Of a DNA stretch of 64,000 nucleotides, positions 52,131 to 60,592 are shown piece after piece (positions within the stretch are counted from its first letter, which is position 1; every line of letters starts with the position of its first letter). Made by a program: the position numbers and the translations under genes. The stretch comes from Thermoguttaceae bacterium (GTDB lineage: Bacteria > Planctomycetota > Planctomycetia > Pirellulales > Thermoguttaceae), in assembly GCA_017447865.1 (NCBI GenBank), contig JAFSMO010000085.1, forward strand, positions 32,726 through 96,725, in the 5' to 3' direction. The notes beneath the pieces were generated by a model. The model was not told the DNA's origin and did not search any database. It worked only from the letters and a program-made list of their open reading frames with translations.

Positions 52131-52649
52131 TCAGGAGTTAGGATTGATCTCAAGCAGTTGTTTCACGATTTCCTCCGGGCTGCACAGTTCGGTCGTGATT
52201 TCCAATGAGGCGCAGTCGCGGTACATCGGTTCGCGCAGTTCGAGGAGGTGGCGGATCTCGTCCAGTGCCGGGAGATTCGTCAGGCTGGGACGGCTCGTTT
52301 GGGTCGTTTCATCGGCCGTCATACGGCGTAAAATCGTTTCCGGGCTGGCCGTCAGCCACAGAACCGGGCCGGATTCACGCAGGATTTTCCGCGTATTTTC
52401 CCGCATGACCGCGCCGCCGCCCGTGGCCAGGATCAACTCGGACTTCAGGCACAATTCAGCGATGATCCGCTCTTCAAAGTCACGGAACGCAGGCTCGCCG
52501 TCCTCGGCAAAAATCCGGGCGATGGTCTTGCCGGCCTGCCGCTCGATCTCACGGTCGGAGTCGATCCACGGACAGTTCAGAGCCTCGGCCAGAAGTTTCG
52601 CGACAGTCGTTTTGCCGGTCGCGCGGTAACCAATCAGGGAAAGAATCAT
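52131..52649 (-). CDS. aroK: shikimate kinase
   Basis: AroK phosphorylates shikimate in aromatic amino acid synthesis. The 172-aa protein has the P-loop GYRATGKT (7-14), shikimate-binding Asp in IDSD (29-32), Arg56 in PAFRDFEE and the Gly triplet ATGGGAV (75-81). Length is standard. Its ATG overlaps the TGA of the PrsW gene (ATGA), so the two are coupled, and the A24 peptidase gene starts 15 nt past its stop. The three genes form one transcript. Confidence 0.9.
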   Translation of the reverse strand: MILSLIGYRATGKTTVAKLLAEALNCPWIDSDREIERQAGKTIARIFAEDGEPAFRDFEERIIAELCLKSELILATGGGAVMRENTRKILRESGPVLWLTASPETILRRMTADETTQTSRPSLTNLPALDEIRHLLELREPMYRDCASLEITTELCSPEEIVKQLLEINPNS

Positions 52650-53548
52650 TCGTTTTGCTCCTCTCCGGATTCAAATGGTTCCAAAATTTGAATTACGGAT
52701 TCAGGCTCCGGCTCGTGAACCTGGATGATTTTGCTTTTGCAGTTGGGGCATTTTTTCAGATTTGAGGAATAAACCGTTCCGCATTTCGCGCACTCTTTCA
52801 TGGCGTCTTCTTCCGGACCTTCCGGCACGAGCAGCCCGGCGAGGTGGCGAATTCTTTTGATCGCGCAGACCCACAGGCAGACGTAAATTGCAAGGAACAG
52901 GAGGTACAGAAGACCGACCACTCCTTCGTCCATTCCCCCGATGTCGATCATAAACAAAACCGCGTCGTAGGCACCGTGAAAAAAGACCGGGATCCACAGG
53001 GCGCAGCTCATGTACTTCTCGTTGTTCACTCTCTCAAATTTGGCGAGCGAGAAGAAGTAGCCCATCATCACACCGCAGAGCGCATGACAGGGGATGCTGA
53101 AAATTGCGCGGGTATAGGCGATTTTTTGGGCCATGTCGAGGCCGGAATTAAGCCCCCCAAACACATACAGCAAGTTTTCAATGCAGGCGAATCCCAAAGA
53201 GACGAAAACGGCGTAAACGATCCCGTCGAAATGCTCGTCAAACTCTTTGTTGTCCCAAATCCAGTGTTTGAGAATGTACAGTTTGGCGAATTCCTCCGGA
53301 AGGGCGGCGCCAATAAAACCCATTGCGATCGCGTGAAGAATCGGGATGGAGATCAAATCGATGTACTCGCCGATCATTTGTTCCGCAATGGTGATCGGCA
53401 AAGCGGAAAAGAATCCCAGGAAGAAGATTTTCGCCAAAAGCCCTAATGGTTCTTTGTGGTACCGGTCGCGCAGGTAAATGTACGCCAGCAGGATGACCAC
53501 CGGGCCAACCGCCCAATAAAACAGGTTTTGGATTTCAGAATTGTCCAT
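52646..53548 (-). CDS. PrsW family intramembrane protease with C-terminal zinc ribbon
   Basis: This is a 300-aa polytopic membrane protein. Family motifs: LPEEFAKL (83-90, Glu85/Glu86), ACIENLLY (121-128), a His in SIPCHALCG (151-159) and HGAYDAVLF (191-199). PrsW-type glutamic proteases cleave anti-sigma factors at the membrane. After the last span the protein carries CAKCGTVY...CPNCKSK (about 256-277), a four-Cys zinc ribbon not typical of B. subtilis PrsW. The ATG at 53548 is chosen; the frame continues upstream only into repeat DNA. It is translationally coupled to aroK. Confidence 0.83.
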   Translation of the reverse strand: MDNSEIQNLFYWAVGPVVILLAYIYLRDRYHKEPLGLLAKIFFLGFFSALPITIAEQMIGEYIDLISIPILHAIAMGFIGAALPEEFAKLYILKHWIWDNKEFDEHFDGIVYAVFVSLGFACIENLLYVFGGLNSGLDMAQKIAYTRAIFSIPCHALCGVMMGYFFSLAKFERVNNEKYMSCALWIPVFFHGAYDAVLFMIDIGGMDEGVVGLLYLLFLAIYVCLWVCAIKRIRHLAGLLVPEGPEEDAMKECAKCGTVYSSNLKKCPNCKSKIIQVHEPEPESVIQILEPFESGEEQNE

Positions 53549-53550
53549 TT

Positions 53551-53709
53551 GAGTGTGGAGTGTGGAGGGTGGAGGGTGGAGTGAGTGTGGAGTTAGGAGT
53601 GAGGAGTGAGGAGTTGACGCTGGCGCGTAACGACGCCTTCCGAAAGCCTTCACCCCATAAAAGCCGAAGGCTTTTTAACTCCACACTCCACTCTCCACAC
53701 TCCACTCTA
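53551..53709. repeat. TGTGGAGTGTGGAG-type element, copy 1
   Basis: Low-complexity GGAGTGTGGAGGGTGGAG runs face CTCCACACTCCACTCTCCAC runs. The core contains GTTGACGCTGGCGCGTAACG and ATAAAAGCCGAAGGCTTTTT. The whole element reappears inverted at 61651-61776. Confidence 0.82.
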
Positions 53710-53711
53710 AA

Positions 53712-55211
53712 TCAGACTTCTTCTGCCGACGGGCAGACGAAACCTTCGCGCCATTCGCGGTTCAGGAGAGGTGCGGCGTAGCTGCTGTTGTCGCAGAACT
53801 CTTCCTTTTCCGGATTGAAGTGAAGCGTCGGGCCGAGGGAAAGCGGCGTGACGTCCAGATCGACGCCGTTCGCCTTGAGGTGCTCGACCGTGCGGTCCAG
53901 CGTTGCCACATCGTCGTCCAGGCCACGCACGTCTTCCAGCGCTTTTCTCAGCTCGGGGACGGAAATCTTGTTCTTCTCGCCGAAGTAGTAGCTGGCGTTT
54001 CCGAGGTGGGCCAGCGAGGCGGAGAGGTGGCCGTCCAGGATCGGCGCGTTGAGGATCGACGGGTCGCGTTTCTGCACCGCTTCGATGAAATTGTCGAAGT
54101 GGAACTGATCGCTTCCGCCGTTGAATTCCTTAATGACATTTCCTTCTTTGTCATACGCGACGCAGTGGCCGTAGGATTCCTGCACGAGTTTTCCTTCGGT
54201 GCCGTAGAAGATCACGCCGATCTTGGCGCCGTCGAGGTCCGGGGTTTCCAGACCGCGGGTTTCGAAGACCAACGTCTTATCGCCGTAGCTGAAAATGGAG
54301 ACTTCCGTGTTGGCCGTGTCGCCGGCGTCCACGTAGTTCGGATCATTGCGTTCAGCCTGGTAGCCCAAACGGCCGCCGTAGGTGATCACGGAGTTCGGAT
54401 GACGCATGATGCCGAGGCCCCAGCGCGCAATGTCGAACTGGTGCGGGCCCTGGTTTCCGGAGTCACCATTTCCGTAGAGGCGCTGCCAGTGCCAGTCGTA
54501 GTGGAAATTCGGGCGCGTGAGTTTCGGGTCGGTGATAATTGCCGGGCCGGTCCACATGTTGAAATCGACCGAGCCGGGGATCCGGTCGGTGTAGTCGCCC
54601 AGAGCGCCGATCGACTTGCGGCGTTTGTAGCACAGACCGCGGGCGAAATTGACCTCGCCGATGCCGCCGTCGCGGATGAATTGAATGGCGTTGATCAGGG
54701 CCGGGTTGGAACGGCACTGGGTACCGACCTGGCAGACGCGGCCGTATTTCTTCGCGGCGGCGACCATGGTGCGGCCTTCAAAAACGTTCTGGCAGGCGGG
54801 TTTCTCGACGTAAACGTCTTTGCCGGCCTGCATCGCCCAGATCGCGGAAAGACCGTGCCAGAAGTTCGGCGTGGCGCTTCCGACGACGTCCAGCTCTGGA
54901 TCCGCGAACGCGTCGCGCATGTCCGTGATGAGCTTCGGGCGGGAACCCTGACGCTTTTCCACCTGATCGCAGCGGACTTTGCCGATCGCTTCGTCAACTT
55001 CTACCAGGTAGGTGATCACCGTGTTCGGATTGTTGATGAAGCCGCCGATGTGGGACTGGCCGCGGCCGTTCAGACCGATGACGGCGCAGTTGATTTTATC
55101 ATTGGCGGCGACTCCGTCCTGGGCGCGGACGATCATCGGGGAGACCGCTCCGGCAGCCGCGGCGGAGTACAGAGTGGTACGCAGGAAATTACGGCGGGAA
55201 AGTTTGCTCAT
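53712..55211 (-). CDS. exported Gfo/Idh/MocA family oxidoreductase, second paralogue
   Basis: This 499-aa Tat-exported enzyme (MSKLSRRNFLRTTLYSAAAAG, cleavage near 30, VRAQD) has the Rossmann start CAVIGLNGRGQS (about 42-53), DVYVEKPACQN (about 130-140) and NQGPHQFDIARWGLG (about 254-268, G-x-H-x-x-D). NAD(P)-dependent chemistry on a periplasmic sugar derivative is likely. It differs from the enzyme at 49138 through most of the substrate domain. It has its own strong promoter at 55268-55296 and no cotranscribed neighbour. Confidence 0.88.
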   Translation of the reverse strand: MSKLSRRNFLRTTLYSAAAAGAVSPMIVRAQDGVAANDKINCAVIGLNGRGQSHIGGFINNPNTVITYLVEVDEAIGKVRCDQVEKRQGSRPKLITDMRDAFADPELDVVGSATPNFWHGLSAIWAMQAGKDVYVEKPACQNVFEGRTMVAAAKKYGRVCQVGTQCRSNPALINAIQFIRDGGIGEVNFARGLCYKRRKSIGALGDYTDRIPGSVDFNMWTGPAIITDPKLTRPNFHYDWHWQRLYGNGDSGNQGPHQFDIARWGLGIMRHPNSVITYGGRLGYQAERNDPNYVDAGDTANTEVSIFSYGDKTLVFETRGLETPDLDGAKIGVIFYGTEGKLVQESYGHCVAYDKEGNVIKEFNGGSDQFHFDNFIEAVQKRDPSILNAPILDGHLSASLAHLGNASYYFGEKNKISVPELRKALEDVRGLDDDVATLDRTVEHLKANGVDLDVTPLSLGPTLHFNPEKEEFCDNSSYAAPLLNREWREGFVCPSAEEV

Positions 55212-55267
55212 AATTCGTTCCTTATGTTAAGTTGAAGGGGAGATGATGAAAATTGATTGATTCTCTA

Positions 55268-55296
55268 ATTATTGCACATTGGGAAACGTTTGTCAA
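55268..55296 (-). promoter_or_regulatory. consensus sigma70 promoter of the exported oxidoreductase
   Basis: TTGACA, 17-nt spacer, AATAAT on the minus strand, 57 nt before the ATG at 55211. Five of six bases match in the -10 box and all six in the -35. Confidence 0.75.
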
Positions 55297-55369
55297 GCGG
55301 GGGAAATAATATTTTTTAATGAATTTCCCGAAATCGCCCATCCTAAACTCCACGCCCGTTTCGCTTCAA

Positions 55370-55505
55370 ACCCTCTATTTAAACACGGATTTTCACGGAT
55401 TAAAGGGATTTCCGCAGATTAATCAAAGAGGAAGGTGGAAGTCTTTCGTGAAAAAATCCTTTTAATCCATGAAATCCGTGGAAATCCGTGTTTAAATAAA
55501 GGGTC
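55370..55505. repeat. ACACGGATTTTCACGG inverted repeat
   Basis: ACCCTCTATTTAAACACGGA and following bases (left arm) face CCGTGGAAATCCGTGTTTAA and following bases (right arm, to 55505), giving about 30 paired bases. It is the fuller relative of 29605-29712. The rest of 55212-55550 holds only the promoter; no gene is seen. Confidence 0.8.
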
Positions 55506-55550
55506 AAACCAGACGGCGCTTGCACCTTGAGATGGGCTCGTGGGTTTTAA

Positions 55551-56354
55551 CTATTTCCGTCGGCAAACCATCATGAGGATCAGCAGAGCGCTCTGGAGCA
55601 GAACGATCGTTCCGCCGGGCTGCGTCTCCGTCAGGTACGAGATGAAAAGGCCCACGTTCATCGTCACGACCGAGAAAAGGACCGCGAAAAAGAGGGTCCG
55701 GCGGTAGCTCGTCCTCAGCTGCATGGCCGCGGCGGCCGGGATCACCAAAAGGGACGAGACGATCAGCGCGCCGACCGTCCGGGCAGCGACGGAGATCGTG
55801 ATGGCCGTCAGGAGCGTGAACAGGGAGTTGATCGTTCCGACCGGCAGGCCCGCCAGCCTCGCCGCCTGTTCGTCGAACGCGATGTAGAAAAGCTCACGGT
55901 AAAAGAGAAGAAAAAGCCCGAAAACCACGGCCGAGAGGATCACGACGAGCCGGATCTCGAACGGGGTGGTCGTGATGATGCTCCCGAAGAGGAAGCTCTG
56001 GAAATTGGCGGCATTGGTCACGAAACTCGAAAGCACGCCCGTCAGGCCGATCCCGATGGAGAGGACCAGCGCGATCGCGATCTCGGCGTACTGGGCGTAG
56101 CGCTTCCGCAGAAATTCGATCCCGAAAGCGGCCAGAACGCAGTAGATCGTCGCGCAGAGCGTCGGATTGTAGCCGAGCAGAAGGCCGAGCGTCACGCCCG
56201 CCAGCGACGTGTGGGCGAGGGTCTCGCCGATCATCGAAAGCCGCTTCAGGACGACCGTCAGACCGATGCAGGGAATGAGGACCCCCAAAAGCGTTCCGAC
56301 GAGAAACGCGTTCCGAAGAAAATCGTGCTGGAAAATTTCAGTCAGGGCGTTCAT
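55551..56354 (-). CDS. znuB: zinc/manganese ABC transporter permease
   Basis: This 267-aa inner-membrane permease of the FecCD-like metal family (ABC-3) has about eight spans, the conserved GVLIPCIGLTVVLKRLSMIGETLAHTSLAGVTLG start (about 24-57, written in part) and an ISVAARTVGALIVSSLLVIPAAAAM core (about 184-208). With ZnuA and ZnuC it imports Zn(II) or Mn(II). Unlike typical operons, it is separated from znuC and znuA by 3.4 kb of other genes. Its start overlaps none but lies 2 nt after the Zn-phospholipase-like gene's stop. Confidence 0.87.
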   Translation of the reverse strand: MNALTEIFQHDFLRNAFLVGTLLGVLIPCIGLTVVLKRLSMIGETLAHTSLAGVTLGLLLGYNPTLCATIYCVLAAFGIEFLRKRYAQYAEIAIALVLSIGIGLTGVLSSFVTNAANFQSFLFGSIITTTPFEIRLVVILSAVVFGLFLLFYRELFYIAFDEQAARLAGLPVGTINSLFTLLTAITISVAARTVGALIVSSLLVIPAAAAMQLRTSYRRTLFFAVLFSVVTMNVGLFISYLTETQPGGTIVLLQSALLILMMVCRRK

Positions 56355-56356
56355 TT

Positions 56357-58006
56357 TTATTTCTCCAAAAGCTCAACCGCTTTTTGAACCACCATTCCTC
56401 CGAACGAGTCGAGCCGCATTTCGGGCGGGTAGCCAAATTCCTCGTCCCGCGAAATCGTAAACGGGAAAAGGAAGTACTCGGGGATCCAGATCACGTTCCT
56501 GCAGCGGGCGGCGACGCAGAATTTCTCCGTGCCGTTATCGAGCCACGCGAGCGGCTGGATCGTCGGGTTTTTCAGGTCGATGCTCCACTGGCAGAGCGGT
56601 TTCCCAAAGCCATTAATGTTCGGGTTGATCCGGAATCCAAACGGGTCCTGGAACGGAAGCTCACGGAACGGGCCGTCCCACGTGAAGCGCATTTTGGGGA
56701 GTTCCTCCTCATTTTGCAGCGCCCACTTTGAGGAAATCGGGACTTCCGAATCGCCCCGCTTGCGCAAGCACCCGGCAAGTTCGCCCGTCACGCTGCGCGG
56801 GTCCGAGCCGCCGACCCAAATCAGTTTCCCACCGTCGGCCAGGTACTTTTTCAGGTTTTCGGCAAGCGTCTCCGAAATCCGGCACGGTCCCGCGCAGAGG
56901 AACAGAATATTCACCTCATTCGGGGCCGGAACCCCTTGCTTCTCCACGGTCGGAAGATTCAGCGGCACGATTTTGTACCCGGCATCCCGGAGCGTCCGCC
57001 CCGCCGCCGCGGTCCAGAGCCGGCCGCCGAACGAAAGACTGGCACTCGGACCGAAAACGGAAATCGGTTCGAGCAAAAGCCCCACCGAGACGTTTCGCGT
57101 CGGGTTTTGAGGCGTGGTGTAAAGTTCACGAAAAACCGCGTCGTTTCGGGCGTCGCAGCGTTCAACCCGCTCGGCGATCTGCGCGCTGGCGTTCTTCTGC
57201 CAGTCGGCGGGGATCGTTTCATCGGCTCCCGAGTTGGCCAGCGTCCAGGCAGTCCAGTAAACGTCCAGTAAAAGACGCATCTGGAAAAGCCCCAGCCGGA
57301 CGAATTCGTCCTCGCGCTTCTGGTCGTCCCTCTCGTACGTGACGACCCCCTCCACATTGGAGGCCATTTCCGCCAGATCGACCTCGGAAAGCGCCACGAA
57401 TTCCAGCAGCTCGCCGAAGTTTTTCCCCAGAACGCGCGGTTTGTACGTTTTCAGCCCGTCACGGATCCGCTCGAGGGCTTTCGGTCCGCAGTCACTCAGG
57501 TCGCAGGGCCGGATCCGGACGTTCTTCACGTGGTCGAACGGGATCATCGCGAGGTTCTTCAGGAATGTGCACTGCAAAACCATGTTCATCGGCGTGTGGT
57601 TCAGCGCCCCTTTGTCCGCGATGGCGTGGCTCGTTTCCGAAATGTAAAAGGCGATTTTCGTCCCGTTTTCCTCCCGCAGCGCACGGATCAGAACCGCCAG
57701 CGAGGCCGCCGTGCCCACGTTCGAGTGGAGCCACATGCTGTTCTTCATTCCATACTTCTGCAGGAATTGCGTATCTTCCGGGCCGATGATTTCGGCAAAC
57801 TCCACCGGTTCCTTGAGCGGAAGGTCCGGGTAGTGCGACCACGTGACGAGCTGCCGGCGGTTTTCGTCACTCAGCCGGGCCTGAATTTCCTGCGGGAGGT
57901 ACTCGCCGAGCAGTTGACCGATCAAATCGTGCCCACCCCCCCAGGCGAAAAGCGTGGTCGGGAGCGTGAGGAAAAACAGACCAAGGAAAGGAATGAGGCG
58001 CAGCAT
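56357..58006 (-). CDS. secreted zinc-dependent phospholipase C/S1-P1 nuclease-fold protein
   Basis: This 549-aa exported protein's signal peptide ends at LFA, giving a mature N-terminal Trp22, which in this fold binds zinc by its amino group. H26, D61, H94, H127, D131 and H137 follow; the H-x3-D-x5-H spacing of 127/131/137 equals that of phospholipase C (H118/D122/H128) and P1 nuclease (H116/D120/H126). The N-terminal about 270 residues form this domain. The C-terminal half (about 330-549) has a Rossmann-like NILFLCAGP...LADGGKLIWVGGSDP region. Substrate (phospholipid or nucleic acid) is undecided. It is cotranscribed with znuB, whose start lies 2 nt away. Confidence 0.75.
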   Translation of the reverse strand: MLRLIPFLGLFFLTLPTTLFAWGGGHDLIGQLLGEYLPQEIQARLSDENRRQLVTWSHYPDLPLKEPVEFAEIIGPEDTQFLQKYGMKNSMWLHSNVGTAASLAVLIRALREENGTKIAFYISETSHAIADKGALNHTPMNMVLQCTFLKNLAMIPFDHVKNVRIRPCDLSDCGPKALERIRDGLKTYKPRVLGKNFGELLEFVALSEVDLAEMASNVEGVVTYERDDQKREDEFVRLGLFQMRLLLDVYWTAWTLANSGADETIPADWQKNASAQIAERVERCDARNDAVFRELYTTPQNPTRNVSVGLLLEPISVFGPSASLSFGGRLWTAAAGRTLRDAGYKIVPLNLPTVEKQGVPAPNEVNILFLCAGPCRISETLAENLKKYLADGGKLIWVGGSDPRSVTGELAGCLRKRGDSEVPISSKWALQNEEELPKMRFTWDGPFRELPFQDPFGFRINPNINGFGKPLCQWSIDLKNPTIQPLAWLDNGTEKFCVAARCRNVIWIPEYFLFPFTISRDEEFGYPPEMRLDSFGGMVVQKAVELLEK

Positions 58007-58093
58007 AAAAATCAGGCGGACAGCAGTGGGTGATGACTTCGAAATTCAGGGCTAACTCGGCGAGGTTTTTGGCCTCAATGAAAACGTTTCCAT

Positions 58094-58102
58094 ATTATAC
58101 CA
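58094..58102 (-). promoter_or_regulatory. extended -10 promoter element of the phospholipase-like/znuB unit
   Basis: TGGTATAAT on the minus strand, 88 nt before the ATG at 58006. It shows that znuB can be transcribed apart from znuA-znuC. Confidence 0.5.
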
Positions 58103-58114
58103 CAAACGGATTTT

Positions 58115-58870
58115 TTAAAAAGGACCCCCTCTGAATTTTTCATCCTTTACAAACTGGAGAGTTACGCCGATCGCCGATTTTATCAGGCGCTCGATGGTTT
58201 CTTTTTCCAGAAAGAAAGCCAGGTCAAAGAAATTGACACTTAGAGGGACCGAAACGTTCATTTCCACGGGAGTTTCCAACGTTTTGGGCGACTGTTCCCA
58301 CTCGTCAAGCGCGTTCCAGACGGCCGTATCCAGGTCTTGGGTTAAAGTTTCGCACGAAGTTAGAAGGGTTCCGTCTTCTGCATGGAGTTCGGCCAGCATG
58401 GGAGCGTGCCAATAGTCCTCACCCATCTGCTCGATCAAGGCCAACTCTTCTTCAGTGGCCGGTTTCCAAAACTCTTCAAGTTGATAAATATCAAAATCAA
58501 GGTTCAACGGGACAGGAAATGCGGCCAGAGCGTCCTGCGAAACATCAAAGCGGATCGCGGGCAACTCATTTTTTACGGGGATCTCGATGTGAACGCGGAA
58601 TGAAAGATTTAATTCCTGAATGATCGCTTCTACCGATTTCCAGTAAGGAGAAAAAGCCGAAAAGGCCTCTGCCAGCGCGGAACCGGTAGAATCCGCTTCT
58701 GCCCGGAACAGAACAAGACTGACGGACGAAGAATCCACGTTCGGATTGGCCAAAAGATGCGGCTTCTTTTGTTTCCAATACTCCAGCGGGAACGGAAGCT
58801 GAAGGGATTTCAGCCAATCCTCAGAGTTTTCCAAAGTATTACTGCCGATTCCAAAAATCACTTCAATCAT
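58115..58870 (-). CDS. hypothetical protein, DUF4279-like
   Basis: This 251-aa acidic soluble protein has no signal peptide. The segment ELPAIRFDVSQDALAAFPVP with LDFDIYQLEEFW (about 105-135) fits the DUF4279 ending (strand, helix, [LI]-D-[FI]-D-[IV]-Y), a family often encoded near toxins as candidate immunity proteins. A second such module may lie at the C-terminus (VEMNVSVPLSVNFFDLAFFL). The match is by pattern only. It is the last of three minus-strand hypotheticals following znuC. Confidence 0.6.
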   Translation of the reverse strand: MIEVIFGIGSNTLENSEDWLKSLQLPFPLEYWKQKKPHLLANPNVDSSSVSLVLFRAEADSTGSALAEAFSAFSPYWKSVEAIIQELNLSFRVHIEIPVKNELPAIRFDVSQDALAAFPVPLNLDFDIYQLEEFWKPATEEELALIEQMGEDYWHAPMLAELHAEDGTLLTSCETLTQDLDTAVWNALDEWEQSPKTLETPVEMNVSVPLSVNFFDLAFFLEKETIERLIKSAIGVTLQFVKDEKFRGGPF

Positions 58871-58888
58871 CGGATTTGCTTCATTGTA

Positions 58889-59236
58889 TTATAAAGACGG
58901 AACGTTTTCATCAATTATCTGGATACTCAGCGAAATTTCGAGCTGGTTCAGGACTTGCATGAGGGCCGGCGAAATCTTGAATTCCAGGCAGATGAAGGAT
59001 TGTTGTTCTTTGCGCGTCAGGCGGATCTGAAGTTCCAGTACCACGCCCGCGTTTTTCATGTCGAGGAAAAGGGATTCCCATTTCGTCAGCATGCGCAAAA
59101 TCGTATCACTAAGGTTCCGCCAGTAAACCCTTTCGATAAAGGGGAGAATGTACTCCCCGGCGCTTTGTTTGTATTCGTTGGAAAAAACGGGAAATCGTTC
59201 TTCGTTCAAGTGATGGATGTGCAAGGCGGCGTTCAT
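58889..59236 (-). CDS. hypothetical protein, DUF4279-like
   Basis: This 115-aa protein shares the same strand-helix-strand ending (QSFICLEFKISPALMQVLNQ then LEISLSIQIID) as its neighbours. Its ATG overlaps the TGA of the 162-aa gene by four bases (ATGA), showing translational coupling. The function is unknown. It probably belongs to the znuA-znuC transcript. Confidence 0.6.
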   Translation of the reverse strand: MNAALHIHHLNEERFPVFSNEYKQSAGEYILPFIERVYWRNLSDTILRMLTKWESLFLDMKNAGVVLELQIRLTRKEQQSFICLEFKISPALMQVLNQLEISLSIQIIDENVPSL

Positions 59237-59721
59237 AAAATCTCCTCACGAAACCATCGTTTTTCGAGTGTTTTCACGTCGGCTTCCAAATCGATATCTT
59301 CCTCCTCGGTGCCACTTTCTCCCAAATAAAAGGAAATGCAAAACCAGCTCTGAAATGGCAAAAAAAGGTTCCAGAAGTCCGCGGGAAGGGTTAAGTTCAA
59401 CTCGTTTTTTTCTTTGAAATAGTCGTCGGGATACACTGCCGTGTCGATCGCGAACTCCGTTCCCATGGAACGCCCAAGCTCAAAGGTTTCTCGTGAGTCC
59501 GTCAGCAAATTTCGGATTTCCGGCAGCGTATCTTCCCATTCTTTCGATAAAAAAGTAATGTACGCGTAGAAGTGTTCCTTCAGGTCTCTTGCAGTCCAGG
59601 GCTCCACCGTGTAGCGGCTCCAGAATTTGGGAAAAGTCTTCTTGCCGCTGGCGAGGATGAGATCCAGTTTTTCCTGCGTGACGGAAAAAAGCCTCAAAAC
59701 GGTAGAAGTCTCGATCTTCAT
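59233..59721 (-). CDS. hypothetical protein, DUF4279-like
   Basis: This 162-aa protein begins with a helical half (LRLFSVTQEKLDLILASGKK) that resembles the N-terminal part of DUF4279, in which a query pattern L-x-[LI]-x-x-x-x-[LI]-G-x-x-P is common, and has TARDLKEHFYAYITFLSKEW in the middle. It ends in LNLTLPADFWNLFLPFQSWF...ISFYLG, the strand-helix-strand module of its two neighbours. It starts 30 nt after znuC. Confidence 0.6.
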   Translation of the reverse strand: MKIETSTVLRLFSVTQEKLDLILASGKKTFPKFWSRYTVEPWTARDLKEHFYAYITFLSKEWEDTLPEIRNLLTDSRETFELGRSMGTEFAIDTAVYPDDYFKEKNELNLTLPADFWNLFLPFQSWFCISFYLGESGTEEEDIDLEADVKTLEKRWFREEIL

Positions 59722-59751
59722 AATTGATTCCCTGATTGGTCCCTCGAAACT

Positions 59752-60576
59752 TCAATCCGTCTTTTCATGGGAGCAGTCCAGATGGTGCGCGTGGCAGCAG
59801 CCGGCGTGGTGTTCGCAAGCGTCGCACGACTGGTCGAGCGCCTCGAAATGCTCGCAGCGGTTTTTGTGGTCGTGGTGGTGATGGTGGATCAGCTCGTGCT
59901 GGAGCTGGGAAGGTTCCACCTCGGCGAGGTTTCCGTCCTCGATGCAGAAGATCCGGTTCGCGTAGTTGGAGGCGTGGACCAGGTCGTGTGTCACCATCAG
60001 GATCGCAAGGTTCAGCTCGTGATTGAGCCGGTCCAGAAGCTCGTAAAGCGCGTGGGCGTTTTGGACGTCGATCCCCGTCGTTGGCTCGTCGAGGATCAGC
60101 AGTTCCGGCCGGTTCGCAAGCGCCCGGGCGATGAGGATCCGCTGGAGCTGACCGCCGGAAAGCTCACCGAGGCGCGCCGTCCTGAACGCTTCCATCCCGA
60201 CCAGGCCCAGAACGTCCCAGACCCGCTCGCGGTGAATGCGTTTCACCCGGTGGAAAAGGCCGATTTGCGGGAACTGGTGCGCGAGAAGCACTTCCTCGAC
60301 CGTGGCGGGGAAGTCGGAATTCATGTACGCGTGACCTTGGGGCACGTACCCGATCCGGGGCCAGCTGCGGAACGAGCGCACGTCCTCGCCGAAAAGCCGA
60401 ATCTCGCCGGCTTCGGGCTGGAGCTGGTTGAGGAGGAGCTTCAGGAGCGTGCTTTTCCCGGCCCCGTTGGAGCCGATGATGACCGCGAAATCCCCGGCGT
60501 TCACCTGGAACGAAACATCGTCGAGGAGCGGCACTTCACGGCGCCACGAAAAAGTTAAGTGATTGACCTGGATCAT
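59752..60576 (-). CDS. znuC: zinc/manganese ABC transporter ATPase with His/Cys-rich tail
   Basis: This 274-aa ABC ATPase has Walker A GSNGAGKST (35-43), a Q-loop (YVPQGH, about 77-82), signature LSGGQLQR (about 140-147) and Walker B LLILDEPTTGID. The last about 55 residues are a His/Cys-rich tail (HHHHHDH, CEHHAGCCHAHHLDCSH), presumably zinc-binding and unusual in this family. The ATG at 60576 is chosen since the homologous region begins there; an in-frame start at 60618 would overlap znuA. It lies 16 nt after the znuA stop. Confidence 0.87.
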   Translation of the reverse strand: MIQVNHLTFSWRREVPLLDDVSFQVNAGDFAVIIGSNGAGKSTLLKLLLNQLQPEAGEIRLFGEDVRSFRSWPRIGYVPQGHAYMNSDFPATVEEVLLAHQFPQIGLFHRVKRIHRERVWDVLGLVGMEAFRTARLGELSGGQLQRILIARALANRPELLILDEPTTGIDVQNAHALYELLDRLNHELNLAILMVTHDLVHASNYANRIFCIEDGNLAEVEPSQLQHELIHHHHHDHKNRCEHFEALDQSCDACEHHAGCCHAHHLDCSHEKTD

Positions 60577-60592
60577 TTGCCGTTTTCTTTGT

